Source: Thermodesulfomicrobium sp. WS (GTDB lineage: Bacteria; Desulfobacterota; Desulfovibrionia; Desulfovibrionales; Desulfomicrobiaceae). Taken from it: a stretch of 64,000 nucleotides of DNA. The DNA lies in assembly GCF_027925145.1 (NCBI RefSeq), contig NZ_AP027130.1:1302001-1366000 (forward strand), read 5' to 3'. A model generated the notes under the pieces. The model was given only the letters and a program-made list of their open reading frames with translations, did no database searches and was not told the origin of the DNA. Shown here in pieces: positions 28,703 to 36,102 of the stretch; position 1 is the stretch's first letter, and each line of letters opens with the position of its first letter. Position numbers and translations under genes: made by a program.

Positions 28703-29772
28703 AGATCTCGGTGTGCGTGCTCCCTGGTGACGGCATCGGCCCGGAAATCACCGCCCAGGCGGAGCGGGTCCTTGCGGCGGTGGCTGAGCGTTTCGGCCAC
28801 GCCGTGGAGATTCGGCGTGCGCTCATTGGCGGGGCGGCCATCGACGCCGTCGGTGTTCCGCTCCCTGAAGACACCGTGGCCGCGTGCCAGGCGAGTTCCG
28901 CCGTGTTGCTCGGTGCCGTGGGTGGGCCCAAGTGGGACGACTTGGAGCCTGCCCTGCGTCCGGAAAAGGGGCTTTTGGGGATCCGCAAGGCCCTGGGGCT
29001 CTTTGCCAATCTACGCCCCGCGGTGCTCTATTCCGAGCTTGCTGCATCTTCCCTGTTGCGTGCCGACATCGCCGCTCAGGGTGTGGATGTCTTGGTGGTG
29101 CGCGAGCTCACTGGTGGCCTTTACTTTGGCGAGCCCAGGGGCGAAGCAGTGGTGGACGGCGAACGTGCGGCGTTCAATACCATGATCTACCGCGAGTCGG
29201 AGATTGAGCGCATCCTGCGCGTGGCCTTTGAGGCTGCCCGTAGACGCCGTCGTCAGGTGTGCTCCGTGGACAAGGCCAATGTCCTCGAGGTCTCGCGCCT
29301 GTGGCGGGAGGTGGCGGCGCGGGTGTCCCAAGACTATCCGGACGTGGAGTTGACGCACATGTACGTGGATAATGCCGCCATGCAGCTCGTGCGCGCCCCT
29401 CATGCCTTTGACGTCGTGGTTACGGAGAACCTTTTTGGGGATATCCTCTCCGACGAGGCCGCGGCCATCACGGGAAGTCTCGGCATGCTGCCTTCAGCCT
29501 CCCTGGGTGCATCCGGCCCTGGCCTTTTCGAGCCCATTCATGGCTCTGCACCGGATATTGCAGGCCAGGACGTGGCCAATCCTTTGGCGACCATCTTGTC
29601 CGTGGCCATGCTGCTGCGCCATGGGCTTGGCCTGGAGGCCGAAGCCCAGGCCGTGGAGCAGGCAGTGCGCACGGTACTTGGGCGTGGGCTGCGCACTCGA
29701 GATATCGCCACCCACGGCGCCACTGTGGTGGGGTGCGCGCAGATGGGCGAGGCGGTACTCGCCGCCCTGTAG
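28699..29772 (+). CDS. leuB: 3-isopropylmalate dehydrogenase
   Basis: LeuB oxidises and decarboxylates 3-isopropylmalate with NAD+. The 357 residues begin [20 protein letters not shown] and contain the substrate region [13 protein letters not shown], the metal-binding [19 protein letters not shown] and [12 protein letters not shown]. Length is normal. It closes the leuACDB set. Confidence 0.96.
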   Translation: MKISVCVLPGDGIGPEITAQAERVLAAVAERFGHAVEIRRALIGGAAIDAVGVPLPEDTVAACQASSAVLLGAVGGPKWDDLEPALRPEKGLLGIRKALGLFANLRPAVLYSELAASSLLRADIAAQGVDVLVVRELTGGLYFGEPRGEAVVDGERAAFNTMIYRESEIERILRVAFEAARRRRRQVCSVDKANVLEVSRLWREVAARVSQDYPDVELTHMYVDNAAMQLVRAPHAFDVVVTENLFGDILSDEAAAITGSLGMLPSASLGASGPGLFEPIHGSAPDIAGQDVANPLATILSVAMLLRHGLGLEAEAQAVEQAVRTVLGRGLRTRDIATHGATVVGCAQMGEAVLAAL

Positions 29773-29803
29773 CCTTGCCGAGTAGGGCGGATTGTGGAAG
29801 GAT

Positions 29804-29825
29804 TCTCCCGACTATGTACGGGAGG
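29804..29825 (+). promoter_or_regulatory. Hairpin sequestering a ribosome-binding site
   Basis: CTCCCG (29805-29810) pairs with CGGGAG (29819-29824), extended by a T-G pair, with an 8-base loop. The right arm contains the GGGAGG ribosome site of the next gene, so folding would hide it. No regulator is known; the 6-7 bp stem may be fortuitous. Confidence 0.4.
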
Positions 29826-29830
29826 CGAGT

Positions 29831-30556
29831 ATGGATGCACAACTAGAGCGCCTGGGCCTTGCCCCGCATGTTACGGACGCGGACCTTGCCCAGGCGTATG
29901 AAGACACTCCGGCCCCGGAAAAAGGGGTGATCAAGAATGCCGTAGCAATGGCCCACGCCCTGACCCGGGGCTGGGCCATGACCAGCGAGCGCGCCGTGCA
30001 TTTGGGAAGCGCGGCGCTCAAGGAAAGCGCCCGGCCTGCGGCCTTTGCCGTGTTCCTCTATCACTCGGGGTGTTTTCCGTTGTCCGCTTTGGCTTCGGCC
30101 ATCACCTTGGCCCTTGTGGCCCGCGTTCCCCAGGTGGCGGTGGTGGCTCCGGCGCCTTGGGACCGGGCGTTGCTTTTTGCCTGTGATTTCCTTTCCGTGC
30201 CATGGGTGTACTCCACCGATGTCGATGTTTCCGCCCTGGTGGCGGCCTTGGGTGTGGCCGGGGATGGGGTGGTGGTGGACCTAGGTTTGGGGGGCTTTCC
30301 CACGCCCCTTGCCTTTACTCCGGAAGACTACGGGGTGGTGGATACTCTTGGCCCTTCGCCCCAGGCCGAGGCGTACGCCCGCATCCTGGGGAGCCTGCGG
30401 CGTACCGACCCCAGTCAGCGGTCCCGCTGGTACCTGGCCTATAGCGAAGAAGAGGTGTGCGCCCGCTTTGTGCTGCCACCACGGCTCCTTGGCGGCTGGC
30501 CATGGGATCGGCTCGGGCCTGAGGATTTCTTGGTACGCACCACGATCTTTTCGTGA
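29831..30556 (+). CDS. Conserved-looking protein of unknown function
   Basis: The 241-residue soluble protein is not one I recognise. Its centre (about residues 60-150) alternates hydrophobic strands and helices (ALASAITLALVARVPQVAVV, then ALLFACDFLSVPWVYSTDVD) in a way faintly like a Rossmann-type domain or histidinol-dehydrogenase fold, but no catalytic motif is visible. ATG at 29831 is chosen because GGGAGG lies 6 bases before it. It follows leuB by 58 bases and overlaps the reading frame leading into the EF-G paralogue. Leucine-pathway linkage is inference only. Confidence 0.7.
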   Translation: MDAQLERLGLAPHVTDADLAQAYEDTPAPEKGVIKNAVAMAHALTRGWAMTSERAVHLGSAALKESARPAAFAVFLYHSGCFPLSALASAITLALVARVPQVAVVAPAPWDRALLFACDFLSVPWVYSTDVDVSALVAALGVAGDGVVVDLGLGGFPTPLAFTPEDYGVVDTLGPSPQAEAYARILGSLRRTDPSQRSRWYLAYSEEEVCARFVLPPRLLGGWPWDRLGPEDFLVRTTIFS

Positions 30557-30564
30557 GGAAAGCC

Positions 30565-32550
30565 ATGGCTGCCCCCAAAGAATCCCGCATCGTTGGCATC
30601 GTGGCCCATATCGACGCCGGCAAGACCACCCTTACGGAGCGCATCCTCTATTACACCCGCAAGATCCATCGCATGGGAGAAGTCCATGACGGCAACGCCA
30701 CCATGGACTATCTGGAAGAAGAGCAGAAGCGCGGTATCACCATCACTGCAGCGAGCACCACGGTTACGTGGCAGGACTGCCGCATCCACATCATCGATAC
30801 CCCGGGCCATGTGGACTTCAATGTGGAGGTGGAGCGCTCGCTGCGGGTGTGTGACGGCGCGGTGGTGGTGTTCTGTGGCGTGGCCGGGGTGGAGCCTCAG
30901 AGCGAGACCGTGTGGCGCCAGGCCGAGAAATACCATCTTCCCAAGGTGGTGTTCATCAACAAGATGGACCGTCCCGGTGCGGACTATGGCCGCGTGCTTG
31001 CCGAGATCACCGAGCGCTTTGGCGTGGTGCCGGTGCCGGTGACCGTGCCGGACCCCGGGGAGGCGCACGCCGTGCTCGATGTCTGGGCCGGGACCCGTTT
31101 GCTTTTCGATGTGGCAAGTCTTGGCCAGGAAGTTGCCGTGGCCCCTGTGGATTTTTCGGAGCTTTCGGCGTGGCGGCGGGTGGCCGTGGAGCGCCTGGCC
31201 GAGGTGGATGACACCATCTTGGAGCGTTATTTGGCCGACGAGCCGGTGGAGACGGAGGCGGCGCACGCTGCCTTGGCCCGGGCAACGCGTGCCTGCCGAG
31301 CGGTGCCGGTGTTTGCTGGAAGCGCCCTCAAAAATTACGGCGTGCAGCCGCTTTTGGACGGGGTGCGCCGCTATTTGCCTGGGCCCATGGAATCGGCGGG
31401 GCACGCTGAGGTGTGTCAGCGCCTTGAAGAAGCGGGCATTTCTCCAGAGGTGACCGTGGCCTACGCTTTCAAGGTGCAGTTCGATGGGGCGCACAAGCGG
31501 GTGTTTTTGCGAGTGTATAGCGGCGCGCTGGGAGAAAATGCCACGCTCTTCAATACCCGCACCGGCCGATTCGAAAAGGCCCACAAGGTGTACACTGCCC
31601 ATGCCCATCACCTGGAGCCCACATCGCTGGCCCAGGCCGGAGACATCGTCCTGGCTACGGGCCTTCGGGATGCGGTCACCGGCGACACCCTGCTTGGCGA
31701 GCGGGGGAGCCTGCGGCTCGAAAACATCGATCTCCACGAGCCGGTGATCTCCCAGGCCATTGTCCCGGCCAGCGCCAGCGATACCGACCGGCTGCGCCAG
31801 CTCCTCGAACGCTACGCCGTGGAAGACCCGACGCTGCGGGTCACCACGGACCCGGACACGGAGCAATTGGTGCTCTCGGGCCTTGGCGAGCTCCACCTGG
31901 AGATCACCTTGGAGCGCTTGCGGCGCGAAAGCCGACTGCAGTTTCGCGCGGGAAACCCCCAGGTCATCTTTCAGGAGACCGTGGCCCAGCAGGCTCAGGC
32001 CCAGGCGCAGGTGGCGCGGCTCCTGGGAGACACCCTGCACCGCGCCCAGGTGGCGGTGGCCGTTGCCCCCCGGCCTCGAGGCACGGGCAACCTGGTGCGC
32101 TGCGAAGCGGACTGTATGCATCAGGCCGTGGCGGTGCAGGCCGTGGAAGACGCCCTCCATGGCGGGGTGCAGGGCTATGCCGTGACTGATACCGAGGCCG
32201 TAATCCTGGCGGTGGCCCCGGTGGATGGCGGCATTACGGAGTTGGGCGTGCGCATGGCTGCCATGGAGGCCATGGAGCGCGCCATGACCGAGGCCGGCAG
32301 CGTGCTTTTGGAGCCCATCATGCGCGTGGTGGTGACCGCGCCGGCGGAGTTTGTGGGCGATATGGTGAGTCTTTTGGGGGCAAAGGGCGCGCGCATTGAG
32401 TCCATGGATGGTGATGCGCTCCAGACCGTGATCCACGCCTTGGCCCCCTTACGCACGCTGTTCGGCTTTTCCACGGAGTTGCGCTCCGCCACGCGGGGCA
32501 AGGCCTTTTTCACCATGACCTTTGCGCGCTACGATACTGCGGCGGCCTAA
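30565..32550 (+). CDS. Elongation factor G paralogue
   Basis: The 661-residue GTPase has AHIDAGKTTLTERIL, RGITITAA, the DTPGHVDF switch and the NKMD guanine-recognition motif, followed by EF-G domains II to V (GLGELHLEITLERL, EPIMRVVVTAPAEFVGD). It is somewhat shorter than canonical EF-G and is not beside rpsL, rpsG or tuf, so it is probably a second EF-G type with a role in recycling, stress or protection rather than the housekeeping factor. ATG at 30565 follows GAGGAAA; the frame also offers an in-frame GTG 4 codons upstream. Confidence 0.88.
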   Translation: MAAPKESRIVGIVAHIDAGKTTLTERILYYTRKIHRMGEVHDGNATMDYLEEEQKRGITITAASTTVTWQDCRIHIIDTPGHVDFNVEVERSLRVCDGAVVVFCGVAGVEPQSETVWRQAEKYHLPKVVFINKMDRPGADYGRVLAEITERFGVVPVPVTVPDPGEAHAVLDVWAGTRLLFDVASLGQEVAVAPVDFSELSAWRRVAVERLAEVDDTILERYLADEPVETEAAHAALARATRACRAVPVFAGSALKNYGVQPLLDGVRRYLPGPMESAGHAEVCQRLEEAGISPEVTVAYAFKVQFDGAHKRVFLRVYSGALGENATLFNTRTGRFEKAHKVYTAHAHHLEPTSLAQAGDIVLATGLRDAVTGDTLLGERGSLRLENIDLHEPVISQAIVPASASDTDRLRQLLERYAVEDPTLRVTTDPDTEQLVLSGLGELHLEITLERLRRESRLQFRAGNPQVIFQETVAQQAQAQAQVARLLGDTLHRAQVAVAVAPRPRGTGNLVRCEADCMHQAVAVQAVEDALHGGVQGYAVTDTEAVILAVAPVDGGITELGVRMAAMEAMERAMTEAGSVLLEPIMRVVVTAPAEFVGDMVSLLGAKGARIESMDGDALQTVIHALAPLRTLFGFSTELRSATRGKAFFTMTFARYDTAAA

Positions 32551-32573
32551 GGTCCATTGCAAGGAGAAGATCT

Positions 32574-33122
32574 ATGGAAGAATCGTACACGGAAATTGCC
32601 TCGCGTTTGCGCGGCTTGCGCGAGGCGTTGGAGTTGAGTGTCGAGGACGTAGCCGCTCGCCTGGAAGTGGATCCCGACGCCGTGCGCCGCTATGAGTCCG
32701 GGACCTGTGAAATCCCGGCAGGATACTTGGTGGCAGTGGCCAAACACTTGGGGGTGGATCTTACGGTGCTCGTCTCCGGCGCTGAGGCTCACCTGCACCG
32801 GGTAAGTCTGGTGCGCCGCGGCAAAGGCATGAGCGTGGAGCGGCGCAAGGACTATGACTACAAAAGCCTGGCGTACCGCTTCGTGGGCCGCAAAATGGAG
32901 CCCTTTTTGGTGACCGTCCCGGCCAAGGAGAAGGACCAGCTCACCTTCAACGAGCACCCAGGGCAGGAATTCATCTACATGCTTTCCGGCACGCTGGAGA
33001 TCACCATCGGCGATCAGGAGTACGTGCTCGAACCAGGGGACAGTCTCTATTTCACTTCCCGCACCCCCCATGCCCTGCGCGGCATCGGCGGTCCGGCGGA
33101 ATTCCTCGATGTGGCCATCTAA
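32574..33122 (+). CDS. XRE-family HTH and cupin-domain regulator
   Basis: The 182 residues join an XRE helix-turn-helix (about 8-63, LSVEDVAARLEVDPDAVRRYE) to a C-terminal cupin barrel (about 110-180, FNEHPGQEFIYMLSGTLEIT, EPGDSLYFTSRTPHALRG). Such proteins sense small ligands and often control a neighbouring metabolic gene. A good AAGGAG stands before the ATG. The acyl-CoA synthetase gene follows 25 bases later and is the likely partner or target. Confidence 0.9.
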   Translation: MEESYTEIASRLRGLREALELSVEDVAARLEVDPDAVRRYESGTCEIPAGYLVAVAKHLGVDLTVLVSGAEAHLHRVSLVRRGKGMSVERRKDYDYKSLAYRFVGRKMEPFLVTVPAKEKDQLTFNEHPGQEFIYMLSGTLEITIGDQEYVLEPGDSLYFTSRTPHALRGIGGPAEFLDVAI

Positions 33123-33147
33123 CGTATTTTCTTTTGTGGAGACTGCC

Positions 33148-34788
33148 ATGAGCTCGATGCATCCTTCGTCGTATGAAGAACTGGTGCGCACCTGGCGTGT
33201 GGAGGTGCCGCCGCGCTACAATTTCGCCTTTGATTTCGTGGACACTGTCGCCGCCACGGATCCGCAGCGTCTGGCTATGATCCATGTGGATGACGCTGGC
33301 GTGCGACGGGAATACACCATGGGCTATTTTGCTGAACAGTCCAGCCGCATGGCCAATGCCTTGGCAGGCATGGGCATTGGCCGTGGGGATACGGTGATGA
33401 TCATCGTCCACCGCCGGGTGGAGTTTTGGATCCTCATGCTCGCCCTGCACAAGCTGGGGGCCTTGGGCGTGCCCTCGCCGGCGCTGCTGACGGCAAACGA
33501 TATCATCTATCGCGTCCAGACCGCAGCAATCAAAGGCATCGTGGCCGACGCTTCGGTGCAGGCCACGGTGGAGGCGGCTATGCCGCAGTGTCCTACCTTG
33601 TCGGTGTTCGTGCTGACCGGCGCCGAGGCTGCGCCTTCTCCCTGGAAGCGCTGGGAAGACGTGATCGCCGCGGCTTCCGCCCAGTACCTCCGGCCGGCCG
33701 ATGCCCCGGGGGGCGACGACCCGGCCACGGTGTTCTTTTCTTCCGGCACCACCGGGTACCCGAAAATGGTGCTCCACACCTTTACCTACCCCTTGGGGCA
33801 CATGGTGACCGGCAAGCTGTGGCATGATCTGCGGCCTGGAGACGTGCATCTCACCGTGGCGGACACGGGCTGGGCCAAATCGGTGTGGGGCAAGTTTTAT
33901 GGCCAGTGGTTGGCCGGGGCCACGGTCTTCGTGTGGGACTACCGGGGAAAGTTCGACCCCTCGCGCCTGCTTTCGGTCATGGCCAAGCACCGGGTGACCA
34001 CCTTCTGCGCCCCGCCCACCATCTACCGCTTCTTGGTGCGTGAGAACCTTTCCCGCTACGACCTCTCTGCCTTGCGGCATTGCACGACCGCAGGTGAGCT
34101 CCTCAACGACAGCGTGTTCCTCGAGTGGAAGGAAAAGCTGGGGCTCCCCATTTTCGAGGGCTACGGCCAGACCGAGACCACCCTGCAGATCGCCACCTTC
34201 CCCTGCATGGAGCCCAAGCCCGGTTCCATCGGCAAGCCTGCGCCGGGATGGGATATCGTGCTCCTCGACGAGACCGGGGAAGTGTGTCCTCCGGGCGTGG
34301 AAGGCGAGATTTGCGTGCGTCTTTCCCCTCGACCGGTAGGGCTTTTTCGAGAATACTGGAAGGCCGAAGACAAGACCGCCAATGTCATGGAAGGCGGGGT
34401 GTACCATACGGGCGACAAGGCCTGGGTGGATGAAGACGGCTACTTCTGGTTTTTGGGCCGGGTGGACGATCTCATCAAGAGCTCGGGCTACCGCATCGGG
34501 CCCTTTGAGGTGGAAAGCGCCCTGGTGTCCCATCCGGCAGTGGTGGAGGCCGCGGTCACCGGTGTGCCGGATCCGGATCGGGGGCAGGCGGTGAAGGCCT
34601 CGGTGGTCCTTGCCCCGGGATACACCCCTTCGCCGGAGCTTACCCGTGAGCTGCAAAACCACGTCAAGAAGGTCACTGCCCCGTACAAGTATCCTCGCAT
34701 CGTCGAATACGTGACGGAACTGCCCAAGACCATCAGCGGCAAGATCAAGCGCGCGGAGATCCGGGCGCGCGACGCGAAAAACTCCTAG
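33148..34788 (+). CDS. AMP-forming acyl-CoA synthetase (medium-chain type)
   Basis: The 546-residue enzyme activates a carboxylic acid as acyl-AMP and transfers it to CoA. It shows the P-loop-like FFSSGTTGYPKMVLH near residue 200, FEGYGQTETTLQIATFP near 340, YHTGDKAWVDEDGYFWFLGR near 420 and the C-terminal catalytic lysine region PKTISGKIKRAEIR. Overall it resembles medium-chain or aromatic acyl-CoA synthetases; the substrate is not determined. ATG at 33148 follows GTGGAG; the open frame upstream lies inside the cupin gene. Confidence 0.9.
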   Translation: MSSMHPSSYEELVRTWRVEVPPRYNFAFDFVDTVAATDPQRLAMIHVDDAGVRREYTMGYFAEQSSRMANALAGMGIGRGDTVMIIVHRRVEFWILMLALHKLGALGVPSPALLTANDIIYRVQTAAIKGIVADASVQATVEAAMPQCPTLSVFVLTGAEAAPSPWKRWEDVIAAASAQYLRPADAPGGDDPATVFFSSGTTGYPKMVLHTFTYPLGHMVTGKLWHDLRPGDVHLTVADTGWAKSVWGKFYGQWLAGATVFVWDYRGKFDPSRLLSVMAKHRVTTFCAPPTIYRFLVRENLSRYDLSALRHCTTAGELLNDSVFLEWKEKLGLPIFEGYGQTETTLQIATFPCMEPKPGSIGKPAPGWDIVLLDETGEVCPPGVEGEICVRLSPRPVGLFREYWKAEDKTANVMEGGVYHTGDKAWVDEDGYFWFLGRVDDLIKSSGYRIGPFEVESALVSHPAVVEAAVTGVPDPDRGQAVKASVVLAPGYTPSPELTRELQNHVKKVTAPYKYPRIVEYVTELPKTISGKIKRAEIRARDAKNS

Positions 34789-34794
34789 CCATTG

Positions 34795-34827
34795 GCCTTC
34801 CCCTGCCGGAGCGGGGGAAGGCTTTTT
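34795..34827 (+). terminator. Intrinsic terminator after the acyl-CoA synthetase
   Basis: GCCTTCCCC (34795-34803) pairs with GGGGAAGGC (34814-34822) and is followed by TTTTT. It begins 6 bases after the stop codon. Part of it is duplicated 73 bases downstream, at the sbcD start. Confidence 0.9.
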
Positions 34828-34911
34828 CTATGGCCCTGGACACCGAGCTGCTGGCTGCTGAGGGCATCGCGTCGGCTGCCGGAGCGGGAGAAGGTTTTTT
34901 CTATGGCCCTG
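34803..34911 (+). repeat. 36-bp direct repeat spanning a terminator arm and the sbcD start
   Basis: Bases 34803-34838 and 34876-34911 match at 34 of 36 positions, with a 73-base offset. Each copy runs from CTGCCGGAGCGGG through a T-run to CTATGGCCCTG. The first copy holds the right arm and T-run of the terminator; the second supplies the GGAGAAGG ribosome site and the ATG of sbcD. Confidence 0.9.
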
Positions 34912-36102
34912 CGCATTCTCCATACTTCGGATTGGCACTTAGGGCACCGGCTCTATGGCCGCCGCCGCGATGCCGAGCACGAGGCCGTGCTGCGCTGGCT
35001 CCTTGCCATGGTGCGCGCGCACGCAGTGGACGTGCTCATGGTGTGCGGGGACGTCTTCGATACCGGCGCCCCCAGCGCTGCGGCCCAGGAGCAGTACTAC
35101 GGATTTCTCCAGGAACTGCGGCAAACAGGCTGCCGCCATGCGGTGATCCTCGCAGGCAACCACGACTCGCCGTCTTTTTTGGCCGCACCCAAGGGCCTTT
35201 TGCGTGCCTTGGGGGTGCATGTGATCACCGCGCCGCAGCCGCTGGTTTTGATGGATCCTTACGGTCGGCCGGAGTTGGCGGTGGCAGCGGTGCCCCATTT
35301 GCGGGAGCGCGATGTGCGCACGGCCATGCCCGGGGCGTGTTTGGAGGACAAGGCCGCTGCCTGGGTGCGTGGAGTGGCGGCGGTATACGCCGAGGTCATG
35401 CGCTCGGTCCGGTCCATGGCCCCCCAGACCCCGGCCGTGGCCTTGGGCCACCTGTTCGTGGCAGGCAGCCAGGTGGCCGACGGCCAAGGCATGCGTTTTG
35501 CCGTGGGAGGCGTGGACCGGGTACCGGTGGAGGTCTTTCCTGCCTGCACCTATGTGGCCTTGGGGCATGTGCACGGCGCTCAAGAGGTGGCGGGCCGTGC
35601 CCACGTGCGCTATAGCGGCGCCCCGCTTGCCTTGGGTTTTGCCGACGCCGGCAAGGCCAAGTCCGCCACCTTGGTGACGGTGGAAGGCGAGGGCAGGATG
35701 ACGTGCGAGCTCTTGGCCGCGCCTGCGCCGCAGTCCATGGTGCGTCTGTGCGGCCCGTTGGCGCAGGTGGAGGCGGATTTGCGGCGTTTAGTGGAGGTCG
35801 GCGGGAGTGTGTGGGTGGAGGTTGAGGTCACAAGTCCAGAGCCTGCCGATACCGTGCGCCGCCGCATCGAGGCGGCGGTTTCTGGAAGCGCGGTGGACGT
35901 CTTGTGCGTGCGGGTCCCCCGGTCGCCCTCCTTGGCCTTGGGCGCTGCCGGGGAGCGTTTGGAGGAGCTTTCGCCCGAGGAGGTCTTCCGCCGCCTTTTG
36001 GACGCCCATGCGGTGGAGGAGGGCCTGCGTCCGCAGCTGACCGCGGCCTTTGCCGAGCTCATGGATACCGTGCTCCAGTGCGGGGACCAGCATGCGCCTT
36101 GA
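34903..36102 (+). CDS. sbcD: Exonuclease subunit SbcD
   Basis: SbcD is the Mn-dependent nuclease of the SbcCD (Mre11-Rad50 type) complex that opens hairpins and protein-blocked ends. The 399 residues begin MALRILHTSDWHLGHRLYG and show the phosphoesterase motifs CGDVFDTGAP, LAGNHDSPSF and GHVHGAQ. ATG at 34903 is fixed by the conserved N-terminus. It overlaps sbcC by 11 bases. Confidence 0.95.
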   Translation: MALRILHTSDWHLGHRLYGRRRDAEHEAVLRWLLAMVRAHAVDVLMVCGDVFDTGAPSAAAQEQYYGFLQELRQTGCRHAVILAGNHDSPSFLAAPKGLLRALGVHVITAPQPLVLMDPYGRPELAVAAVPHLRERDVRTAMPGACLEDKAAAWVRGVAAVYAEVMRSVRSMAPQTPAVALGHLFVAGSQVADGQGMRFAVGGVDRVPVEVFPACTYVALGHVHGAQEVAGRAHVRYSGAPLALGFADAGKAKSATLVTVEGEGRMTCELLAAPAPQSMVRLCGPLAQVEADLRRLVEVGGSVWVEVEVTSPEPADTVRRRIEAAVSGSAVDVLCVRVPRSPSLALGAAGERLEELSPEEVFRRLLDAHAVEEGLRPQLTAAFAELMDTVLQCGDQHAP

